Origin: Pholiota molesta | Lineage: Eukaryota; Basidiomycota; Agaricomycetes; Agaricales; Strophariaceae | Reading direction: 5' to 3' | Assembly (NCBI GenBank): GCA_014925825.1 | Contig: JACGCK010000006.1 | Location: 434,001-498,000 of the forward strand | Length of the DNA stretch: 64,000 nt | Position numbers and translations under genes: made by a program | Shown: positions 1 through 10,592 of the stretch, piece after piece | Numbering within the stretch: position 1 is the first letter of the stretch | Layout of the letters: each line of letters begins with the position of its first letter | Notes under the pieces: model-generated | What the model saw: only the letters and a program-made list of their open reading frames with translations | Databases searched by the model: none | Told to the model about the DNA's origin: nothing

Positions 1-224
1 ACTGCAACGACCACCTCTGCATCTTCTCTGCCCGCCATCCAGAGTCCGGCTGCAACAACTGTCCCGTCTGCAAGCGCGTACGTCCCCCGCCCCTCCCCCT
101 TGCCTGCGCTCACGCCCCCCAGTATTTCGGCCCAGATGCCTCCGAGACCATCACCCTCAGGACCCCAGAGTACTGTCGCGAGTGCGAGTACTGGTACAAG
201 GGCCCCGGCTCACGACGTCGGTGA
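1..224 (+). CDS. 3' end of a Cys/His-rich (probable zinc-binding) protein
   Basis: Partial gene; the 5' part lies outside the window. Reading from base 3, the first exon (to 77) encodes a tract with the pattern C-x4-C and C-x2-C-x2-C (CNDHLC, then CNNCPVCKR). A GT-AG intron runs from 78 to 122 (45 nt). The second exon (123-224) encodes YFGPDASE..., a further C-x2-C pair (YCRECEYWYKG) and a basic tail ending at TGA 222-224. The spacing of Cys and His suggests a small zinc-binding domain at the C-terminus, but I do not recognise the family. It converges on NAR1, whose stop codon is only about 52 bp away. The splice is inferred because it joins two Cys-rich pieces in one frame; RNA data would be needed to prove it. 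Confidence 0.5.
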   Translation, partial: CNDHLCIFSARHPESGCNNCPVCKRVRPPPLPLACAHAPQYFGPDASETITLRTPEYCRECEYWYKGPGSRRR

Positions 225-276
225 CAATCCTATATTACAACCCAATGTATTACCACCCTACTACTATATCCCTAAT

Positions 277-2423
277 CTACCATTTCACTGCCAGCCCTAC
301 TACCTCGCTCTCTACAGCCCGATAAGACGTCCGCAGCATCCGATGCCGCGCCTCCACGTCTGACCCACACAGCGCATCCACAACCCGCCTTGCCAGCTCC
401 TCCGCCCGATCGTCCAGCTCGATGGCTTTCGTGGGTGGCGTGTACGGCGGCGTCTCCAGGTCGTGCATCGGCGCCTTTGCCTGCTCGCGCCAGTACGCCT
501 CCTCCACCCTCCTTGTCCACTCTTTGTCGCCCCACTTCCCGCTTGGCATTCCGTCGGCGCTCACTCCGCTCTCGCTCCAGTCGCGCTCGTGGCCCTCCTC
601 ATCGCGCAGCGTCACGCTCGGCTTCAGCTGCCCTCCCCCGTTCACACAGCCCCCTGGACACGCCATCACCTCGACGTAGTCATATTTCCGCTCCCCCTCT
701 TCCGCACCACCTCCTCTCCGAACGTTTTTCCGTGCCCCGACCCGTGCGGCTAGTCGGCCCGCTGCACCGGCCCCCGTCCGCACCCCACGCTCCTTGCCCA
801 CCTTGCGCACGATGTTCTGCAGATTTCTGAAGCCATAGCACTTGGCGCCCTTGAACACCGTCCGCCCGCCTCCTCTGTAAGTGTGTATTCTTCGTAATCC
901 GCGTTTCGGATCATCTTCACAGAGAGCGTCAGCTGGGTCTCGGAGCTTGCTTTCAGGTGCTCGATAATCGAGTGTAAGTATGAACCTGAGGATGTCCCCG
1001 GATGCTGCAACAGCTCCGGGAGCTGTGTGTCGTTATCTGATGAGGCACGGCGTCCATTTCGCCCGGTACCGGCACAGAAAGGTCCCATCCCTTCTCGCGC
1101 ATGAGGAGCTCTAGCTCGCCCGTTGTGATAACACAGTCCACGTCGCGCGTTGCATAGACTTCGTCGTAGAAGTCCTTCCGTGATGCCTCGAGTTTCTTGT
1201 CGTAGCATGGCATAACCGTAACATGATATACACCATCCGGCCTGAGTTGAGTAAATGGGAATATAAGTATCATCGTCGATATGAAATTATAATAGATCAC
1301 GCACGTCCGTCCCCACCTGGAGCCCATCCACGACTTCACGAGGGTGCCCATCACCTGTTGCGGGCTTTTCGTTCGCGAGATAAACGGCAGCATCTCCGCA
1401 TGCGCCTTTTCCGCATAACATATCCATCCAGGGCACGCGCTCGCCAGCATCGGCAGCGTCTCCCCCTCGCCGCTTCCTCCCGCCGCTGCCGCTGCTGAAG
1501 CCTCCTTGCGCTCCAAAAACTCCGCAACATGCTCTCTCAGCGCCAGATGCCTCGCAAACGTCGTATCAAACACATGCTCGAACCCAAGGACGCCCGTGCA
1601 GAATGCCTGTACCCGCCGCAGGACCTGGCGCGGCGTCACCTCTCCTGCGAGACCGTGCTTCCGCGTTGAGGAGGATGCAGCGGAGGCGTTGAGTGCGGCA
1701 GCGAGCGATGCGAGAGACTGCGGCGCAATGGAGATGACGGGAATCTTGCGCTCCGCGGAAGTGCGGGGCAGCGCGGCGTTGGCAGAGAGGAAGGTCAGCA
1801 CTTCGGTGTGAGATTGGAGCGTTATCAGCACAGATTCAGCGGAGGTTATGCAGCCGCTGCGGTATTGTTGTGTTAGATAATGTGGAAAGGAAACTGTAGA
1901 AGAAGAAGGATGGGATGGTAGTGAGCACGTACCTGCAAGCAAGGCAATCGTTCAGGCTTATTTGTGCCTGGTGGAGTTTGTTACTCGGGACGGAGGCGGC
2001 GGCGAGTGTTGAGGAGGAGGTCGTTGCAGAGGATGCGGAGACTTCGTAATATGCCCCGCTCGAGTCAATGAGGATTTCAGTCTGCGAGCAGCATAGTTAG
2101 CGAGATCATTGAGAAGCAAGATGGTGAGATATGTATGAAGCGCAGTAGCACCAAAAGTTCGTCGAAAGGGATGCTCACCGATGCCGCACCTGCATCTCGT
2201 TCCTTTTCCTCTGCTGTAGGAGCGTTCGTCTGCTCCACGGGCTTGATACATGCCTGCGAGGGCGTGATAAAGTCGTTGAGATCCGTGAGAGTCTATACTC
2301 CCGTCATATGCAGAGGATGTGGTTGAGCAGAACATGGGACAAGAGAGAGGAGAGAGAATTAGACCGCGGAGATAGATGCAGTAGTGGGCGAAGGGGACGT
2401 ACGAGGGCACCAGAAAAAGCCAT
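277..2423 (-). CDS. NAR1: Cytosolic Fe-S cluster assembly factor NAR1 (iron-only hydrogenase-like)
   Basis: NAR1 acts in the CIA machinery that delivers Fe-S clusters to cytosolic and nuclear apoproteins. The start is set by a 21-nt exon (2403-2423) coding MAFSGAL, spliced over 2293-2402 to TLTDLNDFITPSQACIKPV (2179-2292), then exons at 1933-2081, 1305-1856 and from 1241 downward. Recognisable signatures are the N-terminal cluster motif CLAC-SGCITSAES, the hydrogenase-like segment ACPGWICYAEKAH, VMPCYDKKLEAS, FKGAKCYGFRNLQN and the H-cluster-like EVMACPGGCVNGGGQL near the C-terminus. The reading frame breaks twice by one base, near 1040-1047 (before DNDTQLPELLQHPGTSSGS) and near 858-866 (before VFKGAKC); in each case conserved protein resumes in the neighbouring frame and no GT-AG intron fits. 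The gene is essential in yeast, so sequencing deletions are more likely than a pseudogene. Confidence 0.93.
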
Positions 2424-2833
2424 AGGATGACAGAAGCGCTGTAGAAGTTGCTAAATTCTGGCTTTTAGATGGTCGTGGGCCGGCACTCGTCTGTGAATAA
2501 ATATCGTCGACCCTGTCGAGTTGAGGGGCCTCGGGTTTATGTACGCGGGACGTAAGGGGCAGAGGGTGCTTATGCAGCATTTCAGATTTGGCTATTTCCC
2601 ATTAGGGATTAGATTAGATAAGATCGGCTTTACGGAGATGATTCGTGCCACCGATCTTCTGGCAATCAAAAATTCTCCAAGTTCTTGGTAATACACGGAT
2701 AATTTTGTGTCTACGGAAACGACTGGGTGAATATACATTTTATGGAAGAGTACACTAAATTATTCCGTGCTGAGCAATAAATCAAGTGTCCTGGTATATA
2801 AAATCCTTCTAGGTCCTTGGCATAATCTGACAC
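2424..2833. other. Intergenic, 410 bp
   Basis: Upstream region of NAR1 and downstream region of the polysaccharide lyase-like gene, both on the minus strand. It should hold the NAR1 promoter and the lyase terminator. No further gene, repeat or RNA is visible. Confidence 0.5.
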
Positions 2834-4207
2834 CTAAACACAAAATAGGGAGGCTGCAATAACAGTCAGAATACTTAAGCCGAATGTTACTGAGGACTTC
2901 AAGTTGTAAGTCACAGGGGCCTCGCTGACGAGCTGACCGGTCATATTTGATGATGCTGAGCTGCCCCATAGTTGAACATTGCGGAAATAGGTGTGGGTAG
3001 TAACGGGAGTTGCCCAGCTGGTGTCCGAGCCTAAGTTGAAGGCGTCAGCTGAGAATCCAGGATTAAGCAGTTGTCAATTTATTACCTCCAAAGAAAGTCC
3101 TGAAATGATGTATGCACTTAGTTCCGAATTTGATTTTCCTTTTCCGGCGAAAGACTCACGAAAAGTAAAATCCGTTCGCATTAACTGAATTGCTGGCACG
3201 TATTTGCAAGCCGGTTTGCGAAACAGCAAGGACGTCGTTGACACTGGAATTTCCGCAGTTTATCAAATTCCGGGGCACAAGACCGCACAAGGCGGTTGAC
3301 GTCAAAAAAAATTAGAAACTTACTACAGCGCGATGTAGCCGTTCGCCTCATCAGGTGGGTTGTTCAATTGCACGAGTTGAGTGACTCGTGTCCATCTATT
3401 CCATCATATGCACAAGGAGATCAGCGGTTGTCGCGCACAACAAGTCGAGGGACTCACTGGCCGCCGGAGAATCCAAAGCTTCCGCGGTCAATCGACACAC
3501 CGAAGTCTGAATTGCAAGTAATTGTTGACTGCGAACACAAATTATCGGCTGTGGGGATGTAGGCGTAGACTCGAGAAGGAAAGAAGCATGATAAGTTAGG
3601 AAATTTAAGAGAGGTGTAAATGAAATCGCTTACTTTCCCCAGCACCATTTGTCCTCCACATGAGACGAGAACTGAAACAGTCAAGACCATCTGCTTTGTT
3701 ACCACCAGAGCATCCAGTCGAATTAAGACCACCACGAAGACCAGGTAGCTTCCCGCCTTTGACCCAATCGAAGCCGCTGTCGAATGCGACTTCATATTGA
3801 ACCATCATTGAGTTGAAGTTCGACCCATCGGTGGTGTTCCACAGCGAGTAGAATTGCGCGCCTCCTGTGTCATGCGAGAAACTGCCCTCTGTGTAAGTAA
3901 CCTGCATAACGGGGCCGGAGGTGGGAGTGTTCGCAACGCCAGGCGCGGGTTTGCCAGGGAACGGATCGTCTACAAAGGCGAGATTCTGGGGACCATCCTG
4001 AATGTGTCCCTTATTGAGGCCCCATAAAGACACAAGGTGGTTTTGGGTGTCGTTGGACGACTGCGTTGCCGTTGGAAAGGGTAGGATTGTGCTTGTAGTC
4101 AGGCTGTACTGGGCAGCGACAGCTGTCGGGGCGATTGGGCTGGCGGCTTGCACGGTATAAGCGAGTGTGAGGAATAGAATGAGGGCGGGGAGAATGGAGG
4201 AATGCAT
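2834..4207 (-). CDS. Secreted polysaccharide lyase family 14-like protein
   Basis: Six exons (3634-4207, 3458-3569, 3324-3395, 3160-3243, 3086-3099, 2834-3030) join without any frame break into a 350-residue protein. It begins with a clear signal peptide (MHSSILPALILFLTLAYTVQA). The body carries LVSLWGLNKGHIQDGPQNL, SFSHDTGGAQFYSLWNTTDG, FDWVKGGKLPGLRGG and VYAY-like IYAYIPTADNLCSQ blocks, which I recognise from basidiomycete PL14 (glucuronan/alginate lyase-like) proteins. Such enzymes cleave uronic-acid polysaccharides by beta-elimination; the exact substrate cannot be read from sequence. The C-terminus ends in a hydrophobic tail (TFGLSILTVIAASLFCV) after a Ser-rich spacer, consistent with a GPI-anchor signal, so the enzyme may stay at the cell surface. 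The fifth exon is only 14 nt. It is divergent from the transporter gene, 228 bp away. Confidence 0.85.
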
Positions 4208-4435
4208 TGGGAGGGAAGGGAAGACGGACTGGCCAGCGTCGTCGTGGTGAGAACAAGTGCTATAACAAACGATGCCGCAGCTGCTTTAGGATCGGCTACT
4301 TCCTAATCTGGCGCAGTGGCGGTGCCAGTTGGTGGCACCTCCGCACACCTGCCAACACGCCGCTCATCAGCGCTCAGCTTACTCTCACTCTTCTCCCCGC
4401 AGAGCTCGATGTTTTGCCCGTAATTGTATCCTACT
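4208..4435. promoter_or_regulatory. Divergent promoter region, PL14-like gene / amino-acid transporter
   Basis: Both flanking start codons face away from this 228 bp segment, so it must hold the promoters of both genes. No TATA box or known operator could be assigned with confidence. Confidence 0.4.
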
Positions 4436-6639
4436 ATGTTCAACCCACTGCGAGCAGGTCAGAGTGCCGCCCCGGACTCAGAGGAACACCGACAGCCCCT
4501 TCTTGCGCCAGAGGAGGCCGACCATCATCCCCACACCCTATTTGCGGCCGGAGACGATTCGGACGATGACCTAGAGGGCACCAGCGCTCTAGTAACGCCC
4601 AAAACGGCAAGGGGCACGCATTCCGTCCACTTCAAAGAGGAGGTGCTCCTCATTGCTCCCCAACTGCGCTCGACGACGACCAGTCGTGAAACACGTATGT
4701 ATTCTCAATTCGTCTGCCAGTTCGGACTTTATATCTGCAAGTATATTTTCAGAATTCGAACAAGACTCAGACGACCTCGATGATGATGCCATACGTGAGC
4801 TCGAAAGTGCCAATGTAACACCGCGCCGTCAACGCAACGGCAGGATGCCTCTCATCGTAGGCCTATTCGACAGTTCTGCTTCGCGGAGAAGTCTGGAGTC
4901 GTTCCCCCTAAATGGGAATGGAACGAACGGAAATACTGTCACAATTGGAGAGGATACCGTCGACTTGGACGAAATAGCGGCAAAACGGACGGCTGGAGGG
5001 GGTATGGTGGATTCAATAGCAAATATGGCCAATTCCATCTTGGGTGCAGGTATGTCTCCTCCTTTCCAGATACGCGATTAGATATTTACAAGAAAGTTAA
5101 GGCATCATTGGTATGGCCTGATACACTTCCTATGTGTCAGTCTGGGCTTATAGATTATGATTACCAGGTCTTCCATATGCAATCCGTCAAGCTGGTTTCT
5201 TTTCGGGTCTCTTGCTTCTGCTTGGTCTATGTGCTGTGACCGATTGGACTATCCGCCTCATCGTCATCAATGCTAAACTGAGCGGAGGTCATTCATATAT
5301 TGACATCATGACTACCTGCTATGGTTCAAGCGGTCGAGCAGCCGTCTCGTTTTTTCAATTTGCCTTTGCCTTCGGAGGTATGTCTTTCTCTCTGCATATT
5401 GTATAGTACACTGGCTAAAATACCTCAGGCATGTGTGCATTTGGCATCATCATCGGCGATACTCTGCCTCAAGTCTTTCGTTCAGTATTCCCCACACTAC
5501 CACGATACCCATCCTCAAATTATTTGCGAATCGGCAATTTGTGATTGCGTTTTGCACAGTCTGCTTCTCATACCCACTGTCTCTCTATCGCGACATACAC
5601 AAGCTAGCGCGTGCCTCGGGATTGGCCCTTGTCGGCATGCTCATTATTGTCTTCGCCGTTTTAATAGAAGGGCCACATGTTCCTCCGGTGCTCAAGGGCA
5701 GCCAGGAGGGCAAGTACTCGATATTCGCACCTGGAATCTTTCAAGCTATGGTGTTATCAGTTTCGCTTTCGGTACGCTGACCCATCTTTCTTTTGCAAGC
5801 AACGACGATCGTTTCTAACCTTTGAATATAGTTTGCCATCATAATTCCCTTTTAATCTATGGAAGTCTACGTACCCCAACCCTAGACAGATTTGCAAAAG
5901 TCACACATGTGTCGACCTTTATTTCACTCGTTTCCTGCATGACCCTCGCCATTTCGGCATATGTCGTCTTCACAGACAAAACACAGGGCAACATCCTCAA
6001 TAACTTCCCACAGGTGAGGAAGGGTCGTCGATTCATGATTGTTCTGCACTAACCGAAACCTCTTAAAACAACTTTTTCCATCATTTTTAGAACGATACGT
6101 TAATCAATGTCGCGCGATTCGCCTTTGGACTCAATATGTTCACTACCCTTCCTTTGGAACTATTTGTTTGCAGAGAAGTCAGTCAAAAAATCGAGAGCCA
6201 ATTCTTAATCGCTATCTTCCTGACACTGCTATCTCAGGTGGTCGAACAATATTTCTTTTCGCACGAATCATACAACCCCCAACGCCACCTGTTCTTCACA
6301 ACGACGATTCTATTCGCTTCTATGTTTGGTGAGCGAAAATATATCTGGCTGATAATCCATATCTTAACCCATTCTGTCGCATTCTCAGTGGCGGAGGTAA
6401 CCTGTGATCTAGGTGTTATGCTGGAAATAACTGGTGGCGTCTCAGCGACAACACTGGCCTATATTTTCCCCGCGGCGTGCTACATCAAACTCATCGACAA
6501 AAAGCTGCCCTGGTACAGTTCCACCAAACTCCCTGCTGTGATATGTGCCGTATTTGGCCTCGTCGTCATGGTCCTCTCACTTCTCATCGCGCTTGCAAAA
6601 TCATGGACTCCAGAAGGCTCTCCAAAAATGTGCGTATAG
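4436..6639 (+). CDS. Vacuolar amino-acid transporter (AVT/AAAP family)
   Basis: Membrane carrier expected to move amino acids across the vacuolar membrane. The ATG at 4436 starts MFNPLRAGQSA; a hydrophilic acidic N-terminus precedes the transporter core. Exons: 4436-4694, 4753-5049, 5102-5110, 5168-5377, 5429-5771, 5832-6013, 6091-6177, 6238-6328, 6389-6639. Core signatures include MANSILGAGIIGLPYAIRQA (first helix, split by a 9-nt micro-exon), YPLSLYRDIHKLARASGLAL, VCHHNSLLIYGSLRTPTLDR, LPLELFVCREV and TGGVSATTLAYIFPAACYIK. Exon 5 is broken twice by one-base deletions, at 5494-5500 (conserved PTLTTIPILKLF pattern) and 5748-5753 (a GGG run reduced to GG before VISFAF); its length (343) is exactly two bases short of phase. 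All other junctions keep frame. Confidence 0.9.
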
Positions 6640-6794
6640 GGTACTCTAGGACATGATAATACAGTTGGAACGGATAGGACGGATGTTGGCTGGCTGCGTG
6701 TACTTATTTGTTATTCTAGATCAAGAACAAGATGGACCATGTATATAGGATGGCATCGTAGTTAGTAATTGTGTAAATCTCAGTGGCCAGACAG

Positions 6795-8701
6795 TCAAGA
6801 TAGAGCGGCGGCGAAGCCAGGGATGTCGTCAATGGATTCAAGGCGAATGCCCTTAGCAAGGCTCTCCTTGGAGGAAAGAGGAGAAACGCTGAGCTCCTTG
6901 TAGTTGCTCCAGATGCGTTCGACGCGTTCGAGCGGCGTCTGATCTGGCTCACAGCTGATCGGGTCGCAAACGAGCAACCAGATGGCGTCGTAGCCTCCCG
7001 CTATTTGTGACAAAAAATATGTATACTCGTCAGAATTATTCGGACGAGAGAGTAGAGGACAAACCTCCTGGAACTCCACCTCCAATCACACCAGGCAATG
7101 ACACGCAGGTGTCAAGTAATCTGGTCTGTTCTTCTGGCTCAATAGGAACACCCGAAAGGGTACCCATTTCTTTCATCTTGGCGCGTACTTGCTAGACAAG
7201 ACAATCAAAGTGAGTAGCATATTCTGGCACTGAAACAGGAATGATAAGTACCTCTGAGATGTTGTGAGCTTCAGAAAGAGCTTTGATAACGGGTTGCTCT
7301 TCTGCTGGTTGAAATGGGTTCGCATCCCACTTCAAACAAAAGGGAAGTTAGTCAACGCCCAGATCCGAAAAAATTCACTGACTTGAACGGATTGGAGGGA
7401 AGATACATATTTGACGGCACTTTCATATTGTTTTGGATCTTGATCATGAAGCTGGGACAACTGCAAAAGAACTTGCGCGAGAGACTGATTCAACTGATCA
7501 AGGTGTTTCCAAAGCGCGTCCGCTGTGAATATTCAAGAAAAAAGGTATCAGCCCGATCGAATTCTAGAGTCAAAATGTGTAGTCAAAAGCAAAAACCTTA
7601 CCCTCTACATTCTTTTCTTTGCGCCACTTGAGGACTTTACCAACAAGAGAAGGGGTATCGCTGCCTGCGTCCACATCGGCAAGCATAATCCGGGTATAGG
7701 GAGGAAGTTTAAAGCTTCCTATGCGGTAGTTCCAGGCTGAGTTGGATGGCGAGATAGTAGGGTATAACTTGGGCTTTTCAAAAAAATCAGTTCCATAGTT
7801 TGATGAATAATGTAGAGTGCATATAAAGCATACCAAGGTCTCTTCCATCAGGTCCTGGATGACAGAAGGATCGAAGCGCGTGTAAATGTGGCTCCCAAAG
7901 ACCGCGGCTGATACGTCAAATCCGCTACCAACTTTGCCCTGGGCGACGCAGTGCACGAATTGCGCGAGGTTGTGTACGAGGCGTCTGCCGTCTCCGACGT
8001 CATCCGACAGCGATGCGTTCGATATCACGTCCAAATGGACAAGAGGGCAGCCGTCAACGAGGTGATGAGCGCGGCGGAGGATCCCAGCCCCGTTTTATGC
8101 ACATCGGAAAGCTGCACGCCCGTTGGGCAGAACGGGGGGATGCTGGCGAGCGAATCAATAGTCCTTGGAAGACCTAAATGTTCCAACTATATAGGGGTTA
8201 GTTAATTAATATACTAGAACATGATTTCGATCTACCTTTGCGCGCTGAGAATAGAAATCATTGTCACCAACGATAGTGATATCAAGCGGTCGAGAAAGCG
8301 TTTCCTGTACGGCAGCTAAACCCTTTATTTCGACAGCCAAAGCAATGGTATGCTGTAATGCAAGGTGGACGAATTTGTTTTTTTGAGCGCTGAGAATTAT
8401 CGGAGCCAATGTCAGCTCTTATTACCAAAATGCAAGTCATACGATTGAAATAAACGGACTTGGCGGCTGCCGGTTCGATCACAACGGAGGGTTCAAGATT
8501 GACAGTGTACGACCAGCTCGCATTCAAAAACTGGGGGGACCGGACGCGTAGAGTGTTTGTCTGGAGTGCTGGCTCGTCCCGGACAGCAGTATAGAAGCGC
8601 GATGAGGTTGATACAACGACCCCGGAGTATGCGGGATCCAGCACGAGATAGCCGCCGGCAACGAGCACCTTTCCAGGCGCTGAGATGATGGTGGTGCGCA
8701 T
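6795..8701 (-). CDS. ERG8: Phosphomevalonate kinase
   Basis: GHMP-family kinase that phosphorylates mevalonate-5-phosphate to the diphosphate in the sterol/isoprenoid pathway. The N-terminus MRTTIISAPGKVLVAGGYL is the typical Erg8 start. Further signatures are FYSQRAK-LEHLGLPRTIDSLA, the GHMP phosphate-binding loop HKTGLGSSAALITSL, GKVGSGFDVSAAVFGS, LADVDAGSDTPSLV and the C-terminal VIGGGVPGAGGYDAIW. About eight exons separated by short introns; stop at 6795. Two one-base problems: the T-run at 8378-8384 (exon 2, phase mismatch after the first intron) and 8033-8040 (between LTAALLS and HLDVIS-like sequence). The gene ends convergently with the amino-acid transporter, 155 bp away. Confidence 0.92.
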
Positions 8702-9014
8702 GAGAGCTATGTTCTGTAGATGAGTGGGCAGAACAAGAGAGGGGACGATGGGATCATGTACAGCCCAAGAAGTGGATGGCTTTATAGCAGCGCATCTCCG
8801 GCGCGTCCTCAATAACTGGATCTCGCGTCTGCTGACTCAGCAGGCCTTCGGTGTCGTATCCAAGTCGTATCACAAGCGAACACCACCGCGGCCGCTGCAA
8901 CTTGTTGAACCCAAAAACTAGATATGCTCTTCTACCAACGTAATCTCGTTCTTATTTCACTGTCAGAGCAAGCTTTCGAACAATATAGCATCGACATCTA
9001 TAAATACATACACT
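8702..9014. other. Intergenic, 313 bp
   Basis: Between ERG8 (start side) and HEM15 (stop side), both minus strand. It should contain the ERG8 promoter and HEM15 terminator; nothing else is seen. Confidence 0.4.
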
Positions 9015-10452
9015 CTATCTCCCGCTTCCTGCAAACCAAGCTTTTTGCTGCCCACACGTTGCGTTCGTACATCCCGGACACCGAAGGCTCATTTGAATAC
9101 TTGTGGGTCCTTTCCCCGCGGCACAACCACGGAGATGTTCTGTTGCGATGTCGGCTAGTGCCCGAATGAATACAGGAGAATCGTTCAGAGACGCTGCTCG
9201 CTGCACGTCAATACCATGCTGGAATGATGAAAATTCAACCTCAGTACATGAAACAGGGGACATCGAAGAAGCTGGCAGACCTCTTTAGCTTCCTTCGCAT
9301 ATTCCAAGTCGAGTTCATACAGCGTTTCAATATGATCACTGGTGAACGCAATCGGCACAAGTACCACTTGCTTCTGGCCTAGACGAGCAAGCCCTTTCAA
9401 CGCCTCACCAGTCTGCATACCCATCCAGGCTGACGGTCCTACTTGGGACTGCCACACAAGACGATAAGGATTCGAATTCCCTAATCTTTGCATTACAGCG
9501 TTGACTGATGCCGAAACCTCCAAGATATAGGGATCTCCGCGGTTTACAACAGACATTGGCAGTGAGTGAGCCGAAAAGAGCAATACGGTTTCTGCACGCG
9601 TCTCTGCTGGAAACTTGGCTAGAGCAGCTTCGATGTTTTGTGCCACGGCCTAAGTCATGCGAATGTTAGCAGTTAGTTGGCGTGCATGTACATAATATTT
9701 AAGGATGATGCGTACTTCAATAAAGCCAGGGTGTGTACCCCATCGGTCTATGACGCTCCATTCGATATTATCCAATTCGCTGGTCTTCCTTTTTCTGTAA
9801 AGCTCGTTGAGACTGCTGCCCGTTGTGCTGCAGCTATATTGTGGGTATTGGGTGAACGCGACGGCTCTCTTCACGCCGTCTTCCTTCATCTGCCGGGCGG
9901 TTACTTCCGTGAGTGGCCGTGCATACCGGAACGCGACATACGCTTTGTGCGGGGCAGTTTCCGGATGAAGCTCGTCGAGAAGTTTGGCCATTCCATCACC
10001 TTGCAACTGGGTATAATGAAGAATTGGAGAACCTCCCCCGATGTCGGCATACTGCTTTTCGATCTGGGGCGTCCGTCGACGGGCAATAATCGGGGCGAGA
10101 AAGCGTTGGAAAGGTAGTGGAATGAGATCCCCGTCCATGAACAGGTTTTTCAAGAAGTCGTGCGTTTCCTCCACCTGGTGGGAGAATTGAAATGACGTCG
10201 TGGGCGGGAGTATAAACGGTTATTTACCGTAGACGGACCACCCATGTTGAGCATGACAACGGCTGGCGCGGTTCATTACGATGGTGAAAGACCTAAAGTT
10301 GAACAAGAGGCTAACCTGTAGGACTGGGATGGTTTGTGAGCGTTAATTATTTGGCGGTATGACCGAGCTGCTTGTTACCTTTTGCCGGCGGCGTGAGTTG
10401 CATATGAACGAGAGAGCGCGCGGGAGACGATAGAGGCGCGCAAAAGCGACAT
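9015..10452 (-). CDS. HEM15: Ferrochelatase, mitochondrial
   Basis: Inserts ferrous iron into protoporphyrin IX, the last step of haem synthesis, at the mitochondrial inner membrane. The first exon (to about 10379) encodes [20 protein letters not shown], a basic/Ser-rich mitochondrial targeting sequence. The mature enzyme shows [79 protein letters not shown] (catalytic His region), [19 protein letters not shown] and [20 protein letters not shown]. The C-terminus carries CPGCTNATC, matching the C-x2-C-x4-C ligands of the [2Fe-2S] cluster of animal and S. pombe ferrochelatases. The splice between targeting peptide and VVML is unclear: the only acceptor after two in-frame stops (about 10270) is one base out of phase with the likely donor. 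Targeting sequence ends are poorly conserved, so I cannot say which side is wrong. Confidence 0.93.
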
Positions 10453-10592
10453 GGTGAAAGCTAAAGAGCAAGGGGGACGTGGAAGAGGATGAGGGAATAA
10501 ATAGGACCACAGTCGACGCGAAGCAGCGTTGTTTGGGCGGACACGATCGTGATGCACGCCCGGCCAATCATATTATTCGAATTCACATATTT

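Noticed and set aside
1000..1060. 33-nt GT...AG stretch as an intron to explain the NAR1 frame change
   Set aside because: Too short for the introns seen here, and it leaves the wrong phase; a one-base gap explains the conserved residues exactly.
4305..4330. TGGCGCAGTGG, similar to a tRNA A box
   Set aside because: No B box (GGTTCGA) or cloverleaf follows at the right distance.
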